Made by a program: the position numbers and the translations under genes. Below the pieces are notes generated by a model, which did no database searches, was not told where the DNA came from, and saw only the letters and a program-made list of their open reading frames with translations. Below are positions 17,554 through 24,764 of a DNA stretch of 64,000 bases, in pieces (within the stretch, counting starts at the first letter, position 1; every line of letters begins with the position of its first letter). The DNA comes from VRUE01 sp033856195 (GTDB lineage: Bacteria > Actinomycetota > Thermoleophilia > Solirubrobacterales > 70-9), in the NCBI GenBank assembly GCA_033856195.1, contig JAWVFL010000018.1, positions 1-64,000 of the forward strand, written 5' to 3'.

Positions 17554-17873
17554 CAGGCCTCACGCCCCTCGGCCGGCGTCGCCGCGCCCTCCATCAGCTC
17601 GTCCTCCAGCTTGCAGGTGGCGCCGATCAGCAGCTCGAAGAGGGCGGCGATGAAGTCTTCGGGCAGGTCGGCCTCGGCGCCACGGGCAAGGTAGCGGGCA
17701 CGTACCTCGGCAACCCGCTCGGGCTGCATCATCGGGATCTCGTGCTCGCTCTTGTACTCGGCGACTTCGCGGCAGATCTGAAAGCGCTCGCCGAGCAGCC
17801 GCGCGATCTCCGCATCGATCGGATCAAGCTGCTCACGGAATCGAGCCAACCCGTTCTCACTCACCCTCTCCAC
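17553..17873 (-). CDS. AroQ-type chorismate mutase-like protein
   Basis: A short three-helix AroQ fold: FREQLDPIDAEIARLLGERF, EYKSEHEIP and PERVAEVRARY, then IGATCKLEDEL. Helix-1 Arg, the Lys of EYK and the Arg of PER match active-site residues of E. coli chorismate mutase. The position of Gln88 is acidic or Leu here. I use GTG 17873 (106 residues); GTG 17864 is also possible, and a longer ATG start at 17930 would lie within the upstream HDAC gene. Directly downstream of a PabA-PabB fusion, it could be a 4-amino-4-deoxychorismate mutase (as PapB/CmlD in chloramphenicol-type pathways), an isochorismate pyruvate lyase or a plain chorismate mutase. Sequence alone does not decide. Confidence 0.8.
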   Translation of the reverse strand: MERVSENGLARFREQLDPIDAEIARLLGERFQICREVAEYKSEHEIPMMQPERVAEVRARYLARGAEADLPEDFIAALFELLIGATCKLEDELMEGAATPAEGREA

Positions 17874-18903
17874 CCCCCAGACCAACCGTTCCGGTGCGCC
17901 TTGTCCCGGCATAGGGAGGAAAAGGCGCACCGGAAGCTGATGGGGCGCCGTCGAGCAGGCCGATGGCGAAGGCCTCGCTGCATTCCGCCAGCGAGTCGAG
18001 GGCGTAGCCGCCCTCTTGGATTACGCAGACGGGGCGGCCGCAGGCGGCGAGCAGGCCGCCGATCTCGGTGAAGATCTTCGGTTCGAAGCCCCAGGAGCCG
18101 TGCGGGTCGCCGGCGACGATGTCGTAGCCGAGCGAGACGACCAGCGCGGCGGAGCTCTCGGCGAGGGCGTCGATCGAGCTGGCGAGCGCCTCGAGGTAGG
18201 TCTCGGCGTCGGGGCTGCCGGCGAACTCGACCACGTGTTCGCGCTCGCTGCTCGGCTCGACGGTGCCGGCGGCGACGTTGGTCACCGGCGAGGCGTGCAG
18301 GGAGTGCAGGCTGGCGTCCCCCATCGTCGCCACGATCGCCGCCGTGCCGTTGGGGTAGTGCAGGTCGATGTCGAGGATGCCGACCGGGCTCATGCCCGCA
18401 TGGCGCAGCACCTGCACCGCCGCCGCCGCGGTGTTGAGGTAGCAGTAGCCGGCGAACCAGGCCGGGCCGGCGTGGTGCCCGGGCGGGCGGCAGAGCGCAT
18501 AGGTGAAGCGCGCGCCCTCGGCCAGGCGCTCGGCCGCGGTCATCGCGGTGCGCACGCCCTCGCGGGCGGCATCGACCAGGCCGGAGCAGACGGGGATGTC
18601 GGGCGGCAGGCCGGGCGGGGTCAGCTCCGGGATCACGACCGGCTCCGAGGAGACCTCGGCCAGCGCCTCCAGGTAGTTGGGCTCGTGCAGGACGCTGAGC
18701 GTCTGCTCGACGTCTTCGCTGTCGGCGTCGGCGTCGGCGGCGCGGACGCCCGAGTGGCTCAGCAGGCCGCGCCGCAGCTCCTCCATGCGCCGGTTGTCAT
18801 CGACGCCGGGCAGGATGCGGCCGCCTTCGAGGATCCAGTGCGCGCCGTCGTCCTCGCCGCCGGCAGTTGCGCGCTGCTCGACCAACAGCAGCTCTGCGCT
18901 CAC
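17857..18903 (-). CDS. Histone-deacetylase-family amidohydrolase (acetylpolyamine type)
   Basis: A zinc hydrolase of the arginase/deacetylase fold, 348 residues. Catalytic features are complete: tandem His in RPPGHHAG (about 143), zinc ligands Asp and His in DIDLHYPNGT (about 178) and Asp in SLGYDIVAGDP (about 255), and the transition-state Tyr in QEGGY (about 300). Bacterial relatives remove acetyl groups from polyamines or other amines. The GTG start shares GTGA with the GNAT stop. Its C-terminal ~20 codons are encoded by a palindromic element also found at 58.8 kb, which gives the tail an odd composition. Next to a GNAT and a lysine N-hydroxylase it may unmask an N-acylated amine. Confidence 0.88.
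   Translation of the reverse strand: MSAELLLVEQRATAGGEDDGAHWILEGGRILPGVDDNRRMEELRRGLLSHSGVRAADADADSEDVEQTLSVLHEPNYLEALAEVSSEPVVIPELTPPGLPPDIPVCSGLVDAAREGVRTAMTAAERLAEGARFTYALCRPPGHHAGPAWFAGYCYLNTAAAAVQVLRHAGMSPVGILDIDLHYPNGTAAIVATMGDASLHSLHASPVTNVAAGTVEPSSEREHVVEFAGSPDAETYLEALASSIDALAESSAALVVSLGYDIVAGDPHGSWGFEPKIFTEIGGLLAACGRPVCVIQEGGYALDSLAECSEAFAIGLLDGAPSASGAPFPPYAGTRRTGTVGLGGGEGE
17889..17935. repeat. Palindromic repeat copy A (TTCCGGTGCGC family)
   Basis: TTCCGGTGCGCCTT (17889-17902) and its perfect complement (17922-17935) flank a 19-base loop. The same stem core occurs at 58813-58861. This copy lies inside the 3' end of the HDAC gene and just upstream of the chosen chorismate-mutase start, so it is coding and could also act as an intercistronic hairpin. 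Confidence 0.65.
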
Positions 18904-19415
18904 AGCTTCCTCCGCATCCGCGGGCCGAGGTGCTCGAAGCCGTTTGCCCGGTAGAAGGCCTCGGTGGCGCCGATCCGCTCGAAGTCCTCTCGCGGCAGCC
19001 CGACCTCGATCCGCTGAGCACCGGCGTCGCGGGCGAGCTCGCAGAAGGCATCGACCAGCTCATGGCCGATCGCCTTGCTGCGCCAGTCCGGATGGACCCA
19101 GAGGTCCTGGATCGTGCCGTAGCGCCCGGGAACGTGGATCGCGTGCTGCCAGCTGGCGGCGAGGACGCCCACGAGCCCATCCTCGCCCCCTGCCTCCGCC
19201 ACCAGCAGGGCACCCGCCCCTCGGTCCCTGGCCAGCTCTCTAGTCGCCTGCTCGAGGTCGGCGGAGGCGGGGCCACCGCCGCTCAGCTCGACCAGCAGTT
19301 GCCCGATCGCGGCGGCGACCGCGGGGGCGTCCTCGGCAACTGCCTCGCGGACCTTCCACTCGGCTCCAGCCGGCCGCTGTGCGGTTTCGGCTTCGCTTGC
19401 CGCCGCCTCGCTCAC
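18900..19415 (-). CDS. GNAT-family acyltransferase
   Basis: A 171-residue GCN5-type protein. Motif A is IQDLWVHPDWRSKAIGHEL, with RSKAIG in place of the consensus RxxGxG, and the C-terminal AFYRANGFE matches motif B. The start is GTG 19415, sharing GTGA with the PabA-PabB stop and preceded by GGCGGAGGC. GNAT folds usually move acetyl from acetyl-CoA to an amine. Some natural-product GNATs instead take an amino acid from aminoacyl-tRNA (DhpH, and the argolaphos enzyme using Arg-tRNA). With an ArgRS-like gene and a tRNA gene in the same unit, both options deserve testing. Confidence 0.85.
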   Translation of the reverse strand: MSEAAASEAETAQRPAGAEWKVREAVAEDAPAVAAAIGQLLVELSGGGPASADLEQATRELARDRGAGALLVAEAGGEDGLVGVLAASWQHAIHVPGRYGTIQDLWVHPDWRSKAIGHELVDAFCELARDAGAQRIEVGLPREDFERIGATEAFYRANGFEHLGPRMRRKL

Positions 19416-21577
19416 GCCGCCTCCGCCTTCGCTCGGCCCGGCTCCAGCTCGACGCTCCACGCGTCGGGTGAGTCGCTGCCCGTCACGGTGCGTGCGATCG
19501 CCGCCATCGGCGCTTTCGCCTTGAGCAGGATCTCGTCGAACTCGTCGACCGGGTCGGACTGCATGACGATGGCGCCACCGGCCCCGATCGTCGTCCGCCC
19601 GGGACGCAGGACGATCGTGCGGATCACGATGCTGAGGTCCATCACGCCGTCGAGGCCGAAGTAGCCGATCGCGCCGGAGTAGACGCCGCGCGCCTCGGCC
19701 TCGATGTCGTCGATGATCTCCATCGTGCGCAGCTTCGGCGCCCCGGTCATCGAGCCGCCGGGGAAGCAGGCACGCGCGCACTCCACGGCGCTGCGCTCGG
19801 CCGGCAGCCTGCCCTCGACCGTCGAGATCAGCTGGTGCACCGTGGCGTAGTCCTCGACCACCATCAGCTCCGGCACCGCGACGCTGCCGACCTCGCAGAC
19901 GATGCCGAGGTCGTTGCGCAGCAGGTCGACGATCATCAGGTGCTCGGCGTAGGTCTTTTCGTCGCTGGTCAGCTCCGCTTTCAGCGCGGCGTCCTCGGCC
20001 GGGTCGGCGGAGCGCGACGTGGTCCCCTTGATCGGCCGCGCCTCGACCCGGCGCTCGCCGTCGACCGAGAGGAAGCGCTCCGGCGAGGAGCTGACCACGG
20101 CGACGTCGCCGAGCTTGAGGAAGGCAGCGAAGGGAGCCGGGTTGCCGCGGCGCAGGTTGCGGTAGAGGTCGAAAGGCTCGGGGCTGGCATCGGTCGAGAT
20201 CTGGTCTGTGAGACAGACCTCGTAGGACTCACCGGCGGCCATTTCGGCCTGCGAGCGGGCGATGTCGGCCAGGTACTGCTCGCGGCCGCGGCCGCAATCG
20301 AAGCGCACGTGGCTCTCGCTGGGCTCGCCGAACGGCGGGTCGGCAGCGCCGGCCCGCGGCGGCGGCTCGGCGAGCAGGTCGCCGACCACGGCCTCGGCCG
20401 CGTCGAGCCAGGCCGTCGCCTCGACCACCTCGTCCTCGGCGCAGACCGCCAGCACGTGGGTGCGACGCTGGACGTGGTCGACCGCGACGACGCGGTTGGC
20501 GAGCATCATCACCGCGTCGGGCACGTCGGAGCTGTGCACGTTGGTGGCGCCGGCATCCGCCTTGCACTCGTAGCCGAGGTAGCCGACGAAGCCACCGAGC
20601 AGGTTCGGCGCCACGTGGTCTAGGGCCGGGGCCTCCAGCGCCCGCACGGCAACTTCGCGGTCGAGCAGGTCGAAGATCGAGCCGCGCTCGATCGCGGTGG
20701 TGTCGCCGCGGTGGGCCCGCACGGCACCCTCCTCGACGTCGTATTCGAGCACGCAGTGGTCGCGGCCGGCGCTGGTGCCGAGGTAGGAGCTCTGCGCCAG
20801 CCGGGTCGGGGCGTCGGTGCTGTCAAGCCAGAAGGCGTGCTCCTCGGCGGCGAAGAGCCGTTCGAAGAGCGCCTCGGTCGAGGCCTCGCCCGGAAGCGAG
20901 CGCAGGAGCAGGCGCGTGTCGGAGGGACCCGGCTTGGCGACGGGAGTGTTGCGCGGGCGGGCCCCATCGGGCCGCTTCGTCGCCCGCACCGGGGGCTCTT
21001 TGCGCTGCCGCGCCAGCGTGTAGAAGTTCTCGACCAGCCTGGCGCCGTGCTCGGTGGCGATCGACTCGGGGTGGAACTGCACGCCCCACATCGGCCGGCT
21101 GCGATGTTCGATCCCCATCACGACGCCGTCGTCGGCCCAGGCGCAGACGTTGCCGTCGGGACCCATGCCGGTGATCGCCAGCGAGTGGTAGCGGACGACC
21201 GGGAAGCCCTGCGGGATGCCGTCGAAGAGGCCGTCGCCTTCGTGGAAGATGCGGCTGAGGCGGCCGTGCATCGCCTCCGGGGCGCTGCGCACGTCGCCGT
21301 CGAGCATTTTGCCCAGGCCCTGGTGGCCAAGGCAGATGCCGAGCACCGGGATCTCGCTGAAGCGGAGGATGTCGTCGCAGACGCAGAAGTCGTGCCAGCG
21401 CCCCGGCGTCCCCGGGCCCGGCGAGAGCACGATCGCGTCGAAGTCCCAGCGCTCCAGCGCCCGCCAGGAGACGGCGTCGTTGTCGACCACGATCGGCTCC
21501 TCGCCCGAGACGCCGGCGAGCAGGTGGAAGACGTTGTAGGTGTAGGAGTCGTGGTTGTCGACCAGCAGCGTCCTCAT
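19412..21577 (-). CDS. pabAB: Fused aminodeoxychorismate synthase (PabA-PabB)
   Basis: Makes 4-amino-4-deoxychorismate from chorismate and glutamine. Residues 1-195 are a class I glutamine amidotransferase: LLVDNHDSYTYN, catalytic Cys in GICLGHQGLG, His-Glu in VQFHPES. Residues about 250-715 are the chorismate-binding half with PIKGTTSR, DEKTYAEHLMIVDLLRNDLG and GSMTGAPKLRTM. Lys in PIKGT marks PabB; anthranilate synthases have PIAGT. ATG 21577 follows GAAAGG; a longer in-frame extension upstream runs through the ArgRS-like gene and is not real. Such fusions are typical of antibiotic clusters making p-aminobenzoate or p-aminophenylalanine, but a folate role cannot be excluded from sequence. 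Confidence 0.93.
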   Translation of the reverse strand: MRTLLVDNHDSYTYNVFHLLAGVSGEEPIVVDNDAVSWRALERWDFDAIVLSPGPGTPGRWHDFCVCDDILRFSEIPVLGICLGHQGLGKMLDGDVRSAPEAMHGRLSRIFHEGDGLFDGIPQGFPVVRYHSLAITGMGPDGNVCAWADDGVVMGIEHRSRPMWGVQFHPESIATEHGARLVENFYTLARQRKEPPVRATKRPDGARPRNTPVAKPGPSDTRLLLRSLPGEASTEALFERLFAAEEHAFWLDSTDAPTRLAQSSYLGTSAGRDHCVLEYDVEEGAVRAHRGDTTAIERGSIFDLLDREVAVRALEAPALDHVAPNLLGGFVGYLGYECKADAGATNVHSSDVPDAVMMLANRVVAVDHVQRRTHVLAVCAEDEVVEATAWLDAAEAVVGDLLAEPPPRAGAADPPFGEPSESHVRFDCGRGREQYLADIARSQAEMAAGESYEVCLTDQISTDASPEPFDLYRNLRRGNPAPFAAFLKLGDVAVVSSSPERFLSVDGERRVEARPIKGTTSRSADPAEDAALKAELTSDEKTYAEHLMIVDLLRNDLGIVCEVGSVAVPELMVVEDYATVHQLISTVEGRLPAERSAVECARACFPGGSMTGAPKLRTMEIIDDIEAEARGVYSGAIGYFGLDGVMDLSIVIRTIVLRPGRTTIGAGGAIVMQSDPVDEFDEILLKAKAPMAAIARTVTGSDSPDAWSVELEPGRAKAEAA

Positions 21578-21598
21578 CGCACAACCTTTCGTTCGCGT

Positions 21599-21646
21599 CC
21601 CGATCGCCACGGACTCGAACGACCGGCGATCACCGTGACGATCGGG
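21599..21646. promoter_or_regulatory. Intercistronic hairpin between ArgRS-like and pabAB
   Basis: CCCGATCGCCACGG (21599-21612) and CCGTGACGATCGGG (21633-21646) form a 14-base stem with one mismatch (a G-U pair in RNA) and a 20-base loop, in the 73-base gap after the ArgRS-like stop. There is no T-tract, so it may be an mRNA stability or attenuation element rather than a terminator. Confidence 0.5.
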
Positions 21647-21650
21647 CCGC

Positions 21651-23327
21651 TCACCGAACCGTCTCCAGTCCCAGGCCGCGGGCGCCCTGGGCGAGCGCCG
21701 CCTGGATCGCCTCCTGCACGTGCGGCTCGCGATCCTCCTCGATGTACCAGCGCGAGAGGTGGGCGACGTACTTCGCCAGTGGGCTGACGTCGAGCCTCTC
21801 GACCGCCTGCTGCAGGTGGCGCCGGTACATCTCCGACTGCACGACCGCGAAGCGGTAATCGGGATCCTGCGCGGGCTCGGCCGCCACGGCGCCGGAGCCG
21901 TTGCCGTTGTGGGCGCGGGCGCGGGCCAGGTCCCAGCCCAGGCTCTGCTCCTCGCGCAGCAGCTTCTCCGGTTCGAAGTCGAGCGGTTTGGTGTTGGTGT
22001 GCATGAGGAAATAGCCGAGCGCCACCTGCGGCACGATCGCTTCGGCGGCCGGATGGCGCCTGCGTACACCCGCCCGCGCTTCCTCCCCTTCGAGCGCCGT
22101 GTCGATCCATTCCGCCAGCTCGTCGATCAGCAGGGCGTTTTCCTTGCTGGAGGAAACCGACTCGCTCTGTTTGGAGACCATGCCGTGGAAGACGTCGTGG
22201 GCGGGGTGGTTGATGTCGGCGCCGGCCCCCTTCTCCATCATCAGGTCCATCAGCTGGCGGCGGCAGGTGACGTGGGCGACCCACTCCAGGCCACAGACCT
22301 GGATCGACGTCGTCCCCTCGAGGCCCGGCGCCGCCATCCAGTAGGCGAGCGCCCGCATGTGCTGGGTGGGCAGGCCGTCGGCGCGCAGCAGCGGCATTTC
22401 CTCCAGCTCCTCGCGGTCGGTGAGGTAGATCACCGCGCCGTCGGGCCGCCGCTGCAGCATCCCGTGCTCGAGCCCGAGGTTGGAGAGCTCGGCCACCTCG
22501 GGCAGGAAGTCGGACTCGAAGAAGACCCGGTCGAAGGAGATGCCGAGCCGGGCGAGCGTCTTGCGCTGCCCCGAGATCACCCATGCCCGCGTCTTCGACC
22601 AGAGCTCGATCGCGGCCTGGTCGCCGTCGAGGACGCGCTGCAGCAGCTCATCGGCGGAATCTTCGTGGACGTCGAGCTCGCGGGTGAGGGAGCTGGCCGG
22701 GTTGTCGTCGCGCCCGCTCAGCGAGGGACCCGACTTGACGTACTCGGCGTAACAGGCGCCGACGAAGTGGTCGCTCTTCTCGCCGCCCTCCAGCGAGGAC
22801 TGCGTGTGGCGGCCGCTCTTGACGACGCCGGCCATCGCCTCGCCCATGCTGCGGCCGACGTCGCAGATGATGCTGCGGCGCTCGACCTTGCCACCGGCCT
22901 CGGTCAGCGCCGAGCCGAGCGCGTTGCCGAGCGCCAGGTTGCGCAGATGGCCGATGTGCAGCGCCTTGGTCGAGTTGGCGTCCCAGAAGTTGAGCGCGTA
23001 ACGGCGGCCGGCGGCGAGGTCGGCGTGGGGCGAGTCGCCGGCTTCACCTGAGGTGAGCGCGGCGCCCGTGGCCTCGATCCAGTCGCTGGAGAGGACGGCT
23101 CGAACCTGCTTGCCGTCACGGTCGATGCTCTCGATCCAGGGCTCGCGCTCGATCCGGTCCAGCGCCTCGACGGCGGCTGCGTCCTCCTGCCAGCCCTTGA
23201 CCCGCGGCACCAGCATCAGGTCGTGGTCGACCTGCGGCTGGTACGGGGCCCGCGCCGCCCAGAGCGGGCGCTCCTGCTCGCCGCCCGTTGAGATCTCGTC
23301 TAGCTGGTCAAAGAGGTTGTTCGCCAT
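21651..23327 (-). CDS. Divergent arginyl-tRNA synthetase-like protein
   Basis: A class I aminoacyl-tRNA synthetase fold, 558 residues. ANSTKALHIGHLRN (118-131) is the HIGH region in the ArgRS form, followed by LALGNAL, IICDVGRSMGE and LGISFDRVFFESDF. The second signature is degenerate: VSSSKEN (391-397) where KMSKS would be, followed by ALLIDEL as in ArgRS. The first ~105 residues do not resemble the canonical ArgRS D-loop-binding domain. The ATG at 23327 is 30 bases downstream of an unusual tRNA gene, and the protein is followed by biosynthetic genes, which suggests a specialised paralogue making an aminoacyl-tRNA or adenylate for the pathway. It could still be the cell's housekeeping ArgRS. 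Confidence 0.8.
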   Translation of the reverse strand: MANNLFDQLDEISTGGEQERPLWAARAPYQPQVDHDLMLVPRVKGWQEDAAAVEALDRIEREPWIESIDRDGKQVRAVLSSDWIEATGAALTSGEAGDSPHADLAAGRRYALNFWDANSTKALHIGHLRNLALGNALGSALTEAGGKVERRSIICDVGRSMGEAMAGVVKSGRHTQSSLEGGEKSDHFVGACYAEYVKSGPSLSGRDDNPASSLTRELDVHEDSADELLQRVLDGDQAAIELWSKTRAWVISGQRKTLARLGISFDRVFFESDFLPEVAELSNLGLEHGMLQRRPDGAVIYLTDREELEEMPLLRADGLPTQHMRALAYWMAAPGLEGTTSIQVCGLEWVAHVTCRRQLMDLMMEKGAGADINHPAHDVFHGMVSKQSESVSSSKENALLIDELAEWIDTALEGEEARAGVRRRHPAAEAIVPQVALGYFLMHTNTKPLDFEPEKLLREEQSLGWDLARARAHNGNGSGAVAAEPAQDPDYRFAVVQSEMYRRHLQQAVERLDVSPLAKYVAHLSRWYIEEDREPHVQEAIQAALAQGARGLGLETVR

Positions 23328-23357
23328 AGCCGGTCACCGGTTTCCATTCGTTTCCGA

Positions 23358-23430
23358 TGCACCAGCCGGGGCTCGAACCCGGATCTCCGGCTTTTAAGGC
23401 CGGCCCTTTGACCGATTAAGGCACTGGTGC
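23358..23430 (-). tRNA. tRNA with UAA anticodon and short variable loop
   Basis: A complete 73-base cloverleaf on the minus strand. Acceptor GCACCAG pairs with CTGGTGC, discriminator A, and CCA is not encoded. D-stem is CCTT/AAGG with AATCGGTCA loop. Anticodon stem is CCGGC/GCCGG with loop CTTAAAA, giving anticodon UAA (reads UUA). The variable region is only AGAT. T-arm is CCGGG-TTCGAGC-CCCGG. The U8-A14, A15-U48 and G18G19 tertiary positions are all present, so it looks functional. By anticodon it would be tRNA-Leu, but bacterial tRNA-Leu has a long class II variable arm and this does not. It is co-directional with and adjacent to the ArgRS-like gene. The amino acid it carries is unknown. 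Confidence 0.9.
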
Positions 23431-23636
23431 GCTATGGGTCGGGCTCCTCCCTTTGAAGCCCAATGAGGTCCCTCTCCCAGGATCCCCAATCTCTCTGACC
23501 GCTCCAGATTTCCCGGGCATCCTAGCAACTCCGTGCGTACCAAAGGACGGACGTTAGGGAATCTTTCCAGCGCACGCCCGTAACGCGCGCAGATTTCGCC
23601 TTACGCTCGGCGAACCCTGAGCAAAGGATCGCGTCG

Positions 23637-24764
23637 ATGAACTACTGGAAGCTGAAGGCAGACCTCAACCAGACCGAACTTCGCCGCGCGGTCCCCCGCC
23701 TCGAGGCGTTGCGCGCCCAGCTCACCGCGGAGATCCCGCCCAAGGACGCCGAAGGCAACCTGCTGCTGGCGACCTGGAACATCCGCGACCTGGGCAAGAA
23801 GGGTGGCGGGTTCGGCTTTGGCCCGCGGCTGCCCGAGAGCTACTTCTACATCGCCGAGATCCTCTCGCGCTTCGACTTCATCGCCATCCAGGAGGTCAAC
23901 CAGCTCTCCGCCTGGAAGGAGGTGATGGCGGCGCTGGGCCCTCACTGGGACTTCATCGCCTCCGACGTGACCGACAAGGACCTGGGCGGCAACGGCGAGC
24001 GGCTCGTCTACCTCTACGACACGCGCAAGGTCAGCTTCCGCCACGTCGCCGGCCAGATCGTCCTGCCCCCGGCGCTGCTGATCAGCCCGAACGTCTACGC
24101 GAAACGCGGCGACAAGCCGAAGAAAAAAAGCTACCGGCTGGCCACTGTCGGACGGCAGTTCGCACGCACCCCCTACTTCGCCTCCTTCCAGGCGGGCTGG
24201 CGCAAGTTCGACATCTGCACGGTGCACATCTACTACGGCACCGAGAGCGGTGAGAAACTCGAAGAACGGATCGTCGAGATCCAGCGCATCGCCTCCTATC
24301 TGGGCGAAAAGGCCGAGGAGGCGATCGAAGAAGACAAGACGCTGATCCTCCTCGGCGACTTCAACGTCGTCGGCCTCAAACACAAAACCATGGATGCGCT
24401 GTTGGCCAGCGGCTTCGAGGTACCGGAGATCCTCCAGGAACCGCCCGGCAAAAAACGCAACAGCTTCTACGACCAGATCGCCTTCCGGACCAAGAAAGGG
24501 GCGCTCGATTATCTCGGCGACGGCGATGACGCCGAAAAGGACGCCGGCAGCGTCAAGATCTTCGACAACGTCTTCGCTGACGACCAGTGGAGCCGCTACC
24601 GCAAAGACTTCGAAAGCGTCAAAAAACTGAAGAAAAGCGACGACCCGGAAACGTATTTCCGCAAGTGGCGGACCTGGCAGCTCTCCGACCACCAGCCGCT
24701 CTGGGTGCGGCTCAAGGCCGATGACAGCGACAACTACCTCAAAGGGCTTCTAGGAAAGAGCTGA
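23637..24764 (+). CDS. Endonuclease/exonuclease/phosphatase-family protein
   Basis: A 375-residue metal-dependent phosphodiesterase fold (DNase I/EEP). The ordered motifs are ATWNIRDLG (about 45), IQEVNQ (about 84), a paired GERLVYLYD, the catalytic HIYYGTE (about 198), LLGDFNVVG (about 240) and the C-terminal LSDHQPLW (about 353). The ATG is preceded by AAAGGATC. There is no signal peptide, so it probably acts in the cytoplasm. Substrate (nucleic acid, phospholipid or phosphoinositide) cannot be told. Its last 26 bases overlap the convergent hydrolase gene. The 206 bases upstream separate it from the divergent tRNA unit and carry no clear gene. Confidence 0.88.
   Translation: MNYWKLKADLNQTELRRAVPRLEALRAQLTAEIPPKDAEGNLLLATWNIRDLGKKGGGFGFGPRLPESYFYIAEILSRFDFIAIQEVNQLSAWKEVMAALGPHWDFIASDVTDKDLGGNGERLVYLYDTRKVSFRHVAGQIVLPPALLISPNVYAKRGDKPKKKSYRLATVGRQFARTPYFASFQAGWRKFDICTVHIYYGTESGEKLEERIVEIQRIASYLGEKAEEAIEEDKTLILLGDFNVVGLKHKTMDALLASGFEVPEILQEPPGKKRNSFYDQIAFRTKKGALDYLGDGDDAEKDAGSVKIFDNVFADDQWSRYRKDFESVKKLKKSDDPETYFRKWRTWQLSDHQPLWVRLKADDSDNYLKGLLGKS

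Noticed and set aside
15007..17694. An 895-codon plus-strand open frame
   Set aside because: It is antisense to the N-monooxygenase, P450 and mutase genes, all of which have recognisable motifs. The frame itself has no family features and is a product of high GC.
21578..22069. Extended N-terminus of the PabA-PabB fusion
   Set aside because: The frame is open upstream, but it overlaps the ArgRS-like gene and is Arg/Ser-rich shadow. The amidotransferase domain begins exactly at ATG 21577.
23358..23430. A plus-strand tRNA reading with anticodon UUU (Lys)
   Set aside because: The complement contains CTTTTAAG, but the T-loop (GGTTCGA) and acceptor orientation are correct only on the minus strand, which gives UAA.
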